Assembly (NCBI GenBank): GCA_020055645.1
Contig: CM034549.1
Span: 21,969,930 to 22,033,929 of the forward strand
Length of the DNA: 64,000 nt
Direction: 5' to 3'
Source of the DNA: Tomocerus qinae
Lineage: Eukaryota; Arthropoda; Collembola; Entomobryomorpha; Tomoceridae
This document shows, in pieces, positions 1-15,000 of the stretch (positions within the stretch are counted from its first letter, which is position 1; each line of letters opens with the position of its first letter). A model generated the notes under the pieces. It was not told the origin of the DNA. It was given only the letters and a program-made list of their open reading frames with translations, and ran no database searches. The translations under genes and the position numbers were made by a program.

Positions 1-3000
1 CAAATGTTGCACTTGAGCTTATCCGGAGGAAGTGGTTTAGGTAATGATACATATTTGGTCTGGTTATTCGGAACCACATTTACATCGGCATCAACGGACG
101 TTCCGCCTAAATCCGAACTCATAAACGTTTCTTTCGCAATGCTCTTGATCAGGCTATCTAACGGATCATCCGAAGGAATCGGTGTACAAGAATCCAAATT
201 AGAAGACGCAGATGTTGGACTAGGTGTGGATCTCGACGTCGGCGTTATCGGTGGAGACAATGAGCTGCCTACTGCTGGAGGTGATGACGCACGACTTCTC
301 GGTCTCAGAACTTTCGGCTCTTCATTTAACATTAAATCTACTTCCGAATTCAGGCCTGTGTCCTTATTCGTGTCAGTCTCTACAACAGTCGCTGCCTCTT
401 TTTCTTTTGCTGGCTCTACAGAAGGTCTTTGACGCTCGCGAATTATATGTGACTGTCTTCTGGCGTACCTCTGGCTCGGTCTTCTTTCGAATTGCACAGT
501 TCGGCGAGATCGATTCTGCACAATTGTTTGAACTTCTGTTCGCCCACTGAAAATAATACACAAGAGTCCACAATAAGATTCCTTGTCAACTTTAGATCTA
601 CCACAGATGATACATATATTATTCACAGTTAATTATACGTGACATTTCTTACCTATAACGGAAACGGGATCCCATTCTGAAAAAGTTCTGCCTCGCATTT
701 GGAGCCTTCACTGCTCCTTTCAAACGGAAAAATGCATGATGCTCCACGGCACATTTCCACAAATGTTTCGACGCTTTTTCGTTATGTAATCTATACAAAA
801 ACATTGCTATCAATTGATCCATAAATCACATTGTCGCACTCCCTAAGTTTCTACCATATGCTACCCAGTATTCTCTCCGTATGCATAAAAACCCAGAGAG
901 AAAGTTATTTATAAAACTCAATTGTACCTGAATACAAATGTGTGTTCTCGTTCTCGTCCCTCGTCGTCATCTTCTACGACAACTAGAGACAGTTTCTTCT
1001 TTTTGAAATCTAATCGCGTGATTTTAGGCCAGAAAAACAATCCTATTTTTTGCTGTCCCTCGAATACTAAAATTCCAGTAGGAGTTAGCCCCAATTTATA
1101 TTCGCAGCTGTCCTTTCCCTGAAATAAAAGAATTCAATTAGTTTGTTATTCTCGTTTCAATATCAAATAAACATTCATTGCATTCCATTCTTGGTTAGAC
1201 TGACAGAGAGACATAAATTTTTTCTCAGAATCAGACACCAGACTATTTGCAATTTAAGACTGTTCCCATTCTTTCGCAAAATAAACAATGACCTTATACA
1301 ATTAAATACCATCAGTCGACTGCGTGTGAGTATACTAAAATATGATTTAATTTTACTGCAATTTGATTACAATTTATTACATATTTGGTAATAAATACGA
1401 TAACTAATACGACTTTTGTATCTTCTGTCTAATTGAACCTGTACATTTTGTTCCAACTTGGATAAATAGTCCAATGTAAGCGATGAAACAGTTTGTCGAC
1501 ATTCGTGCCCGAAGCCATAACATTTTCACACAGTATTCTGTTAAATTAGTAATGACGTGGCGTAATCCTCCTAATATCTTAGCCTAACTGCTAAATCATA
1601 TCTAAATATTTGCAAAGAAGACATTTGTACCGTGAACGAATCAGGTGTGTTGCATGAATAGGCATTGTTTCTTTTTCCCTGACTCAACCTACTTACTCCA
1701 TCGTCAAACAATACTATAATAGCAATTGACAATTCTCGTTCGTGCACAAAAAAATGTTTACATGTAAGATGCGCTGTGAGTGAACCCAGTTGTTTTAATA
1801 GTAAGTAGCTTTGCTAACAGTACTTTTAATTCAATCGGTCATGTTACACTACATTAGCCTTGCAACAGTAATTATCAGAGTGTAGTCTCAACCTCATAAT
1901 GTTTACCAGAAGTTCAAAGACTCCAGAACCTCATTTTGAATGTACACATAGCATACTCAAGTATTAAAGTATTAGGTAAGTCTCTATATAATTGTAATAT
2001 GTGCTACAAGAAAAGAATATACTAATTAAAAACCTATTATGTACTATAAATTGCAATTTGCATACTAATGCAACCAAACATATTCGTACTCTTAGTACAT
2101 TTGCATTTTTATGCACAAAGATTGCGGAACAATATAGTAATTTATTATATTTAAAATATTAGAATGTCTAAGTTCGTTTCAGAGCTATAATTATTGCTGT
2201 ATTAATTATGAATTCACCGATAAGATCTGAGCATTGCTCCTTTTGTTTATCATAAACTCTTACAAAGCGCTTCTGTGTACTTACCCATGAACTATTACAA
2301 TGTAATGATATATCAGTTATCTTAACCAGTGTATTACGTGCCGAAGCGTATCTGCACCTTACTGTGCGGTATGTATGTACGTTTATGAACAATATTTATG
2401 GTTTATTGTGTGAAACCATTCCAACACTTTACCTTAGCATAGAGAAAGACAGAAAGTTTGTTGCAGTCAAAGTCAAAATAGTTATTGGTAGTCATAATAA
2501 TTTATTTAGGTTCTCACGATTTAAATAACGATTGCACACAAGAAAAAGAATTGGTTTAGAAAGTAATGTGGCTAAGGCTAACCTACAGTTCTCTATATGA
2601 TAATAATAATGCTATAAAATGATAACTGGGCTGGGGTTGCTGCCCCATTATTGCAATACTCCTGCATATTAAAACTATGTTAGTGTGTAAATTGGATTTC
2701 TTTGGTAATTAATTATAATTTAATCATCCATGCATGGTGCACAATTTACTGCATTCATAATTACTCGTAAGTACGGTTATTAAAAGATGTAAGTGACCAT
2801 TCAACATTGGATTAATGTACCTTTAACGATTTTAATACACTAAAACAATGAAATTACTAAAGAAATCCGTTTTATTACACTTCAAAGGCGTTTTCCGAGT
2901 AAAAATCATTTATCAATGTGAAGCAACAGGGAAAAGATTCTCACCAAAACCGTGTGCATATCCACTCCGTACATTTCCAACCACTTGGCTTTATTAAGGT

Positions 3001-6000
3001 AGTTCATTTCGGCTTGTGCAGGAGTTTGTCCTCTATAAATAGAACAAACAATATTTCAGGGATAAAAAATGACTATCAAACCACTGATCAATGTCACTAG
3101 TAATAAATGACATACTTTAGTTTCTTAAATTCCTCAAGAATGGCCACTTCCATATCTTCGCTTTGGTTTTGGGCGAAGCGAAATTCGGATACAAATGACG
3201 GCGTGTGAATCTCCTCTTCATAATCTCCAACTTCGGCTATAAGTTAACAATCCACACAATACTTCAATTACATTAACAATAGCTATGCATTATAAATATT
3301 CGCATTACTCTTGCAACAATCATACGTGGCAAGATCAACCTTAGTGAATAAAAAATGATGATGAGACATAAAAAGTGGCTTACATTGTAAAGCGAGGGAA
3401 GCCAACTCAATTTGTGTAGGTTGTGGAACCTCCAATTTGCCTGTGAGAACATCTTGCTTCACTTGAAGATAAAACTGATACCTATAAGAAAAAAATAACC
3501 ATTACTAACTTGATATTACTCTTTCCATTAGCATTGTGCTCAAAATAACTAAGTCAATCTAATTGTAAGATAGCAAGGTATATACTGCACGTAGGTAAAC
3601 TTAAATACCTTAGTACACAATAGCGTAATAATATCTCAAGTAAATATATTGCAACATTCCGTAATAAAATACTTTATATGGTGCTTATTCGTAAGACTAT
3701 CTTCATTCAAACGTACGAAAAGAACATCCCAACTAATAAGAACAACTTTCGCCTTCTAAATCTCCGGCTCCCCTTAACCAACAGAAAAGGAACACAAAAC
3801 AACACTCGACTCACTCTCCTTAACTAACGCAACATCCCAAACAATTCATGCAATGCAATAAATAATCATTGCTATTTTTATGTTCACTTACAAAACTTTA
3901 ACTTCAGTTAACTAACTACAAGAATGACAGTCGATAGCATTGCGAAATACTCCACTCACGACTCAATTACATTTATTTTACGATTTCATTCTCAGACCCA
4001 AAGCAATCCCATTATCAAGTGGATTATTAAATATACCTGGTGAGCTCTTCGCGTAGGTTATGAGGCTCCGATGAGTAGAATTTCACTTTCAATCGGAAGG
4101 TAAACGGAGGTCCAACTGTAAAAACAATTAATTTTACTGTTAATAAAGATTCATCATTTTCTCAGGTGATAAATTCTGTCAGTGATCTTAATTTAGTGTT
4201 AATTGCCTACAATGGCCATCCGTTATATTATTTTGCATTGAAATAATAATATCAATAGTTAATGTAACAGATATCAACATTTTTCTCCGCTTGCAATAAT
4301 GATATTTAAATTCTGATTACGCCTGACACTTATGACGTTATTTGACACAGCCCTTAAATATCTATTTTCCACTTTCTCTATATTAAGTGATGGTTCCCTT
4401 TGTATGATTGCAATGCTAGCAAATCAGACACGCCACAGTGGATTTGGAAAAGATAAATATAAACATGGGTTTAGAAGTATCGTAAGGTTTCCTGCGGAAT
4501 AATATGAGTTTAGGTATGCAAATTGGTAAAGGAATAGAAGTAAATAAAAGAGCCGTAAGTAATAAGCTTGTGGAGTTAAATAGACTTGAGCTGTCTCTCG
4601 TAATTCCATGCTTAACACGTGAAAAGCATAGTGTTGACAAGTTGATGAAAAGCATTCTTGAAATACTACTTTCCAATCCTTGTGAATGTGAACTTATAAA
4701 TCAGATTTATTCTGCCGGGCTCCCAATCCCAAACAGAAAACAAGCAATTTAACACTCCTTAAGAGCCTGCATGCTGAGTTGGTGTATTATTATGATTCGC
4801 AGACTCTGCATAACTAATGAAGTCCTAGAAGACATAAACAAACAAGAAAAGCAGTGTCATTCTCCAATGTAATTTTCCTAATGAAGTAAATGACGGATGT
4901 TTCACGAGTACTTATTGTTGTAATGGACCTCATAAAAGTACTAACGATGTCAAATAGGATAGCCATTAAGAAGAGCAATTGAATTTCTGAAGGGAAACGA
5001 TCCTTCTGTGGCTTCTTAATGTATACAAGAAGCAGTAGCAACATCAAGGTAAGTGTCATGCCCATCCGGATCATTATATAAAATCGGAAATGGTCAATGT
5101 CCTATCCGAGGAGAAGTATTAAGTAGTAGTTGGAGGCGATTCTAAACTCTCCTTACCCACTACACTTCATTCTCCTTCATTGCTCTCAGATCTCGTGCGT
5201 TTCTTTTGCTTCTACATGATCATTGCACTCGAAAATCCCCTCGGGCACCCTACAACACCACAGCGAGGGAATAAGAGATGCAATTCTTAATTAGAATCAA
5301 TATGCCTACCTACATGAACCACTACATGTAGGTACGTATTTTCAGCAAGGAAATAATACTACTTTATGCCAAGTCACGTCATTTTCGAATTATACTGCGT
5401 AGTTTCATCCTAAGGTAAACAGACTCTTAAAGTTTAATTGAGAAAATATTTCGAAATGTGCCCTAGTATTTACTTCCACTGATGATCCCTAGAAAGTTGG
5501 CGACCATAAAATGTGAATTTATTACACCATCCGTGTACACCTACACCCGCCCAGCTACAACTCAACAACAGTAATCTAACATTCTATGAAAATCACATTT
5601 TTTATAGCTCCATTTAGTTCATTCTAGAAATATGGACTTACTTATTATAGACGTACTCGTTGGCGTAGAAAGGAGATTTAAGGAACAAAAAAACTACATT
5701 ATCCATGCTGACATACTATGGGAGTCTGCATATCATGCTGATATGACGTGACATGTGTATTTTAAAAATCCACTCAAGTAACACATTTGCCTCAGCACTG
5801 CATGCCTTTGTACACATATGGAGTTGACAGCATTAAAGATTAAATAATATGGCCAAGATGTACATTGTTGTAATAGTATGTGTGTAGTAAATAGTTGAGA
5901 GGATCTTCGTGTAGGTCTCGAGCATCTTCTAATGAAATTGATATTAGAGGATATTTGCAAAAGTTGAAAAGGTTCAAGATTCAAAGAAACGAATGGCATG

Positions 6001-9000
6001 TACATGTGCATGTAACATTTAAGTCTACGACAAAGATTTATGAAATAATTTGAATCCGTGCATATCCTTTCTTTCCTTATTTACCGTGACGACTTTTCCC
6101 CATGCCAAATTAGACCTGTACATACATTAAGACAGAAGAGATTATTGAACCTGGCCTGGCTAGGCTAAAACTGATTTTATTGGCCTTGCTCGTTGTATAA
6201 TCAAGTCTAGCTATAAGCTAGTCAACGTAAAGGGAGAGAAACATTATGTCAAGCTACATTTATAATGGATGCGAGGGAAGGCGTGCCTACAAGATGAAGT
6301 TTTAGAGCCAGAACTGGTTCTTCCACCTCCAACATCCCGGCAGCGAACACTTTACTTTAGCATCACCAGACGATTATGTACTTTACGACAAATCTCATCT
6401 CCACTTACAAACAACAATGTGGCAAATTCATATACCATGCACTTATATGTAACATAAATTGAGGAACACCGAGTCTGTCTTTCAAACCAACTGATCACAA
6501 ACAAAAGAACTAGTCATGGCTGCGTAGACACAACTTAACAACATCACGATGACATTGGAGCCGAAATTCCCTAAAAAACTGACAATTACGTGGCGTCACT
6601 TAATTATACGCTAATCTTCTTACAGCCCTTTCTATTAAATAAACTACTACAGCACATCCCACACTTCTAAGAGCTATTTATTTGCTAATAATATGCATGT
6701 ACTCATCCTCATTACATAGGAAGGCATTCCTTATTATCTATCCACCTGTGTACGTAGATTTGAAGGATAAACAATTACCTAGTCCCTGCAATTAGCCATT
6801 ACCAGCTCTGTACTGTGAAATATATTGACAGGCTTAAGAAGATGAATCGATATGATGTACCAATCAAGTCCCTATCCTAACCTTTCCATAAATTACACGC
6901 AAAAATCAACAGAAACAATAATAAATTACCAAACAGAAATTGGCACTAATTGAAAAAACAAGTAAATATCATTCACTGACAATTAGACTCTCTCACATTG
7001 TTTTATAGTCATTAGTATAGTCAACAACAGCATTTTGAAAATAAGAGCTGAACTTCTTTGAACTCTTTCCAACAATAGTAATGATATAATACACTATTAA
7101 CCAATACTTGATTCTTCATTGTATTTATCATAGTGTTACCTTATAGTTATGATGTTTGGTAAATACAATAATAAAGTATGATGACCTACAAAATAACACT
7201 TCTGCTATCGAGTAATACTCAGGTCAGACTGTCTAGTTAAAAATGTTTTTAAATCTTGTCTTTGAACACTTGTTCTTATGTAACATGAAATTATTTATTA
7301 GCTGAGCAGAGAACTAGATAGAACGTGCCATCGCGTTATTAGCAATTTCATATCATGCTGTACCTGTACCTGCATGTACTATCTGATATGGGATAAGTAA
7401 ACAATCACAACAACAATGAAGTGTAAAGTTGCCGTTAAGATTTGACTTATCCACGCATACGTAATAACGTGCAACTTGGTAACTTATTTTGTATTAAGAT
7501 CATGAAACTGAAGCACAAATTAGGATTTAAAGCATTTTCCCTTACCTACCTAGTTTGCTTAGTAGGTATGTAGAGTAAGCGTTAAGAATCAATAATGATT
7601 TGAGGTATGCAAAATCCTTGCGTGTTTCCCCTACTAGTCTCATTCTCATTATTCTTATTTTTTAATCACATTTGACATTCAAAATCACCTTAAGAGCCAG
7701 GGATTCCGGTTAATAGCCCCCTTTCCTACAGCCTGGCTCTTTCAATACCTTGAAAACTTAATATTATTCCGCAGCATGCACGAATATGTAATTATTTTGT
7801 GTAATTATGTAATTAACATTTTTACTCCTCCATATTCACTAAACACAGGTGTTCTCGGTCTTTGCTATGCTAAAGAATGGATTTACTTTCTACATTCTGC
7901 AAATTATTTTTCATTGACTAAAACATGACTGCATTACCTACTTAGTATCTTCTAAACAATTTAATTCGATGATATTGATTTGATTCATATCCGAATTGTG
8001 AACATCTAAAACCTATTTAATTCGGTGAAAACATATTTGTGATTTATTGCAATTATGAATATTCGGAGAATAACTGAAAATAATCTATAAAAAATCTAAT
8101 TGGCAAATGTTTAGATAGTTTTCCTTTTTCCTTATAGACAGTTGGAGTAGAGGCAATTAATAATTAATACGAACTTTATGAAAAGAAAACGTTAATTTTC
8201 ATCACTGAATGATTTCGATTAGAGAAGTGAAAATGCTTTCCACAAAAATAAGTGCTAACGCCCACTTGAGCACGTAGTATTAGTAGGTAGCAATTTAAAA
8301 ATAGCATTACACTTGCTAATTAACGGTTACAGAGTGTCTGCCCATGTGAGTTACTAGAACGAAGTCTATATATTAGTTAAGTAGGTACTAAGTCTTAATT
8401 CGTCTCTGATAATTTGCACTGTGGTTAACAACCTAACGAGATAGCATAACAGCAATCGACAGAGCAATAAACTGTCTATTGTGTCTTGTCTGTTAAATGC
8501 TAAGTCTTGAATTGAATTAAGTCCATTACTAATTCTGGTTATACATAATACTAGATTAAGCCTACCACCTACTCGGTACCTACCTACTTATCTGCATTTT
8601 ATACAGTTTTAAAATAGGCAATAACTGAAAGAGATCCGTTAGATTGTAATACAGGCTGTGTCAATCTGTTACTGTATGCACTGTAATAAATGAATGAAAG
8701 CTGAACTTGACTTACTTTTCACTTGTTTCTTGATAGGCTTCGTAGCGTCCAGCCAATGCTGTTAATCAACAAAGCATGAAGAAAATCATTAAAGACTTCA
8801 CAAATTATTATAATGCATATACTTCATTTGCTATTTGCAATTGCTATTAATTCCGCCCATACGTAACCCAAAGTTATCGGCAACAGAATTCTTTTCTCGT
8901 CGTAACTGAAATAAAATTATGCGAGTTGTACTTATACGTAAAATAGTTACCTGAACGTGATTAGCATCGGTGAATTGAAGTCCAAAATAATCCTTTTCGA

Positions 9001-12000
9001 TTAGATCCAAATTATAGAAAACTTGTTCGTACAGATCACTCCCAAGTGCTTTTTTCTGTGAAAAAAAACGACAAAGATAAATTACACGCTCAAAACGATG
9101 TAATAAAAATTCTGTCAGCCAAAGAAAATGACATTGCATTTCTACATGGTAGTGCATTAGGTACAGTTAACAGGTTCGACTGCTAAGTCTCAATTCAATA
9201 AAGCAGGTCTTGTAAATAAATGGGAGAAAAGAACAATACCCGCAAAATGAGTAAAATAGGTAGGTCAAGTAAAGTTAAGCAGACTAAAGAATGCATATGG
9301 TTATGACTCCCACGGAAATCAACAATCCGTTCAGTGAAACAATGCAAGATTTACACAAGTACTCATGTATGTATTTTGTTACTTTGTCTGTAGTCATTCA
9401 CATAGATTATCATTAGAAAAATCTCCTTGCTTTTCCTTCCTTTAAATCCCTCCTTATCTAACTTCAGCGAATTTCGTCACGATATTATCCGCCGATATGT
9501 AACACAACAACTGTGTTTCACTGTAATAATCTACATCCTGAGTTTTATGAGTAATATTTAATTGTTTCCTTTTCATTTCTTAGATTTTTCTGTCTTTTAA
9601 CGATTTCTTTATAACATATCTCTGATTATAATCATAATATTAATATGCATACCTTACTAGTACTTATTGCACATTTACAGAATTCTACAGACTAGTAGTA
9701 GTGTAACAGAATCCTTGAGAAATTATTATTATCTCGAAAGAAATCAGATTTTACTTGTACAGATTAGCTAAACTAATAGCTACCGCTTGGATGTAAGTTA
9801 TGGATGTGTTTTACTTTTACGATATGTACAAGACAAACATATGCAGCGTAAACCTCATTGGCCTCGTTGTATAGAGTTATCAAACTTAGATCAACATCCA
9901 TTTGCAGTGGTACTTATACCGGAAGATATTTCGCATCAACAAACATTGCACCTACTTCACTATCCCATTTTAGGCCGTTCATTGTTCGAATTCTTATCCA
10001 TGTGAAAGACATAAAATATCACTCATTGGAAATAAGGCTGTGACAAAAGCGTAATTTTGCGACCGGAACGATAACGGATTTTTGTATTGAGTAATAATAA
10101 TAGGGAGAGCCAACAATCTACTAATCCACAGCTTGTCTCGGCAGCAATCAAAAAGTCAAAGTCATACAATACATATAACTCTGTTTTTAATGTTATTTAC
10201 TAATGCACTTTTATTCCCCCATAATGGATGGAGTAGTACAATAATAATTTCATCTTGTCTAGCAAAAACAATTTTGCTGACAGTGACAGCTAATGAGATC
10301 CCATCTTCTTTCTTATTCATCCGTCCTCCTTCGTCTCTATATGATTTTACGCTTCAAATCGGCTAAAGTCCATGCACGAAGAAACCCTAACACGAAAACT
10401 AAATTATATTTCTCTATTATATCCACATTTCTACACAGTTTCTTTCGACGGCAACTTTTTAGAGGCGGGTTCGCTAAACTCAGCCTTTTTTCTCTTTAGC
10501 CTTGACTCCACACATGCAACAATGATCCCTTTGTCTTGCTTTTCTGACCTGATGTTTACCAACATTTTCTGCATCTTCTTTCTTTTCGTATTTTATTGTC
10601 TTCGCCAATGCTAATTGGGAAATCTAGGAACATACTGTAAAATCTACCTCACAGCTACATACGTAACTGACACAATTTTTTGATCTAGTGCTACCAGTCA
10701 GAAGCAATTATTCATAGTATAACTAGCGAGAAGTTTTATGGCTCATATGTATCCCCAATTCATTAATTAAGTGTTAAATAAGCATTACCGAACTCCGTAC
10801 AGTAATGCGCTGATTCCTTTCTTTAACAAATTAAGATTTCCTTTACATCGACTATTCACTTTACCTATGTGGATAACTAGGAACTTATATAAATCTATAT
10901 ACCGTATACCCTTATCTTAATGTCTGACATATACTAGCATAGACGTGAGAGAGATCTAGCATACATAACAACAAGCACAGTATTATTATAACATATATCG
11001 TAATGTATTTAGGTACTCTCATCATCAGGCTAGCGTTACCGGTGAAATAGAAAGGTTGAGCTACCCTTGGTTAGTCAACCGAACTACTATCCTATTCTTT
11101 CTGGAACTAAAACCATTTAATACGTATAACAAAACGGATGAGACGAACATAGCTATGTTGTCTTAAACAGGACGCTTAATTCACGTCTAGTTCATCACTG
11201 ACTGAATTCAAAGTGTAATAGTCTAATAAACCAAACCACGGATTTAACACGTTTCTAGAAAAGCTAATTTATTCTGTCTACAAAAAGACATCTACTCTGT
11301 AAATATACACCACAAGCATATCTGTAGATAACTTACGGACAATTGAATAAATAATTCCATTTTTGGTATACTGCCTAGTCAATGCTATAAAGTAGTTCTG
11401 CATAATATACATATCCTTATATGCTACTTGTATTTATGTTCCTTGAGATTCTTGAGAAGAATAACACAATGGTGTTATTTCTTTCAGCACAGAATAAATA
11501 TTCATATTAAATATAAAATATGATATTCTTAAGCCTTATAGCTGTGGGGAACACCATAGTTTGTTACCTATAGTATAAGTAGTAGGGTAAGCATTACGTT
11601 TGAATAATTTCAACTGTTTAACCCATGCAGCAAACAAGTAAGGATTCATATTTACAATTGCAAAGTTCTGGTAAGCTAATAAGCTTTTACTTTATAATAG
11701 TAGTGAATAGAATGAGGGGCAACACCCCCTATTACTCCTACTAGTACTCAATTCTGTTGTGCCTCTACATCATCATCATACTTGAGATTTAGTCAAGGTA
11801 AGGTACTTGCTTGGATTATGGCTAATATTGATGACTCTTATGAGCATACAGAGAGCAGGAAAGAATAATAAGAAAAATTGCATGTCAGTACAATACCTTT
11901 ACTATTGTAATATTTTCCATTGGGTTGAGCATCTGTCTACAATAAGGTCTTGTCTAAATCTCAACTATTAGGTGCACACAATACAAGAGCTAGATCTTTA

Positions 12001-15000
12001 TTTAATTAAAGAAAAGGTGGTAAATGCTACAGTCATATTCTAAACTTGAGTGCTTTATCATCCCATTTACAACCCTACTAACGAACTTGAATTGTAATGA
12101 CCATAGGAATTTCTTCTTCTCTACAATTATTATTGTCATTTTGGCCAAATACAACAATGTAAACATTGCCTATTTGTTTTGTTAACTATGTGCATTATAA
12201 AGCTACCTGATTTCAATCAGAATCCTAATCTCACGCGAAAATAACTATATAGGTAGCAAGATTCAATCAAGAATGCATTCATCATAGATTTGTAAATATG
12301 GACTAAGCGTGTGTACTATGATTTATTATGACTATAAACAGATTTATATACCTGTGCCTATACTGTTTAACCCTTTTTGAATTCGTTGGCTAACTAACCC
12401 AGACCAGAGATAAATTCGATGTTGTTTTCTTTGGACAAAGTACAATTACAATGAACAATACAAGCTTGTTGACAGCCTTGACTTATACATGGTCAGGATT
12501 CAAGAGTCATAAGCATTGCTTCCTAACTTATTGTTGATAGCAAGACTCAGAGCCAAAGCCCTGAACCTTAGGTGTGGTGGCCTGTAAATATTTTATTGCA
12601 CTAATAATAATCGAGTACTTTATACTCATCTCTTATATCATTTAAATAATGCTAATTCATTCTTTTAAGCCCTGATCTTAATGCCCATTCGCGACAAACT
12701 CACTAGACATTATAAACTAATACTACAGATATGCACCAAATTAATATTATGTGCTGAAATAAATATGATACATCTTCAATGTCTAAAACAAAAAAACAAA
12801 TACACGTGTGATGCATTTAATACATAATAATATCTTCTGGTAATTTCTCATAAATAAAGAAAAGAGGACTTACTCAGATGCTAAACCTATGTAGACTTAT
12901 TTATTGGGTGCATCTGCATAGCAAAGAATTATACATTCAACCTATTTTAGAATATTATGTAATATAATTTTGCGAAAACTTTTGGTTCAGTCGGCCTGAA
13001 GAAGACAATAATATTTCCTAATTTCACGTGAGTACAAAATACAGAAAAATGTTTACAAGTTTCACTAAAAGATACGAAGAATAATTTTTCATTTCCTTTT
13101 CGGATAAGGGATATTGACTGTGACTGAGTACAATTGAAATCATGGTAGCATAAAATTAAAAGCTCTACAAATAATTATAAAACCGTACGGAGGATGTAGA
13201 TACAGTTGTTCTGATCTGGACTTGAGTTGTAAAAATATTTGTTACTTCTTAAAGTCTCCACCGTGAAAATGGCAGGCTTTGTTTGAAGTTAAATAAGCAG
13301 TTGATTTAGTTTTATCAGTCAGGTGAGCCAAGTAAATATGAAAATATTCTCGTTTGTTGATATCTGCCCGCATGTAAAGAACTTGATTTGCGTGGATGAG
13401 CTTAAAGTTAATCTGAAATAGCTCTTTGGGCTGTGAATTTCAATAGAAATGGGTGCTGTATAATGCACAAGAATGCACTTACATATAAAAAGGTAGATAT
13501 CTGCAATACTGCTGGATGGTATATAGTCATAGGTTTATGTGCATAGAAGAAGGATTTGAAATACAAGTCCATTTATTTCTCTATAACAATTTATTTAACG
13601 GTTTGTTAAAGAATGTTTCCCTATTACAATCTGCACTACAGGTAGGTACAGTTGGTATACAAGAGTATAAATTGTAAACGTCGTAAGTTTTCTAAGCTCC
13701 ATCGTGAGATTCATAAATATCAGTGTAGTTAATGGAACTGTGATGGGAACGTAAGGTAAGTGATAATTATATAGCTTCATTGTTGCATTTGGTTGTCGTA
13801 TCACATCAGTTTGTTGATGCATACACAATAGTACATGACTATAAACTATTTTCAACTTTATTCCGTTCTATAAAATTACTCTGCATATTCATACGGTCAT
13901 TTACGGCACATTTGACAATAACACATGTATAAATCTAGTCAACGGATAGATAACATTATTGTAAGTAATCGCTATACAACGTAAGTAGTACAGTAAATCT
14001 CAATATCAGCAGAATGAATAGGAGAACAATTTCCTCTAATAATCCTCACGAGCGAACAACAATGTAGGAATCAGCAAAAGAATGAGAACAGGAAACAAGG
14101 AGTCAGTTCTAACAGCTGAGAGCTATTTGATTCAATACCAGCAGCCATTAATGAAGACATGGAATTTTCTAAATAACTTACATGATAATCATAAGGATTG
14201 TATAGAAACAATGTCACAACACTTAAGCATTAGTTGAAAGCTTCATAAATGATAAAATTATGCAGACTGTTACTAACTGAAAGATTAAATCGTGCAGTAG
14301 AAGGTACTGAAACAAGGCGAAAGTATTCATCCAACGACTCAAGCTGTGCACAAATCTTTTCTAAAATCACGTCTATCTACACATTTCACCTGATTACATA
14401 ATCCATTTCGACTCCTATTTATTGCTAATGATTTTAACTAATGGTCATATTTACTAGTACCATAAAATCCTTTAAATGATATCATTTCTATACTACGAGG
14501 CTTTACTGACAAAGTATCTTTATTTATCTCCACAGAATGCACTACATTGGATTATCACCTCATACTTCATTCTGTGTACGTTCCTCATGCAAATTTACTT
14601 TTCTATTGGCGACATGATAAGCAGAGTGAGAGGAATTAGCAAATGCATACCTATCTATACCTTCATGAATAATTTAATAAATTCTGTAGCCAAAATGCAC
14701 AGCATTTTTGACCTGTGCTTTGTTTACTTATTACCCAGATAGCTAAAGGACACGTAAGATAATACCCATTTCATTATCACCACTTTAAGTGAATTATGTA
14801 TTTTTATTGAAAATGAGCGAATGCCCTTGGTAATTCACGAGTGCTATTAGTTTCCAACCATTTTGCCATTCAAATACCATACCATTAAAGAAACTTGACA
14901 TTATTTACGAACATAAAAGAATGCGACATATTTCTAACGAAGAATTTATTTACTAAACAATGAACGAATTTAATTATAGGGCGAATTTTACTACATGATG

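Larger units (their letters stand above)
4116..8715 (-). other. yurt: Intron 3 of the yurt-like gene (4.6 kb)
   Basis: Lies between the short exon ending ...TKPIKKQVK and the exon starting [13 protein letters not shown]. The codon split across it (A + TT) restores the isoleucine expected by the family. It contains two short hairpins (5307-5334 and 7692-7741) and a less AT-rich patch near 5150-5280, but no supported gene. Confidence 0.8.

Noticed and set aside
4504-4752. 82-codon plus-strand ORF in yurt-like intron 3
   Set aside because: Composition is somewhat protein-like, but there is no domain, splice context or promoter, and the opposite strand is equally open.
7692-7741. tRNA or microRNA interpretation of the intronic hairpin
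   Set aside because: There is no A/B box, no clover-leaf complement, and the 10-bp stem is too short for a microRNA precursor.
14476-14742. 88-codon plus-strand ORF in yurt-like intron 1
   Set aside because: Hydrophobic and AT-driven, with no homology and no flanking gene signals.
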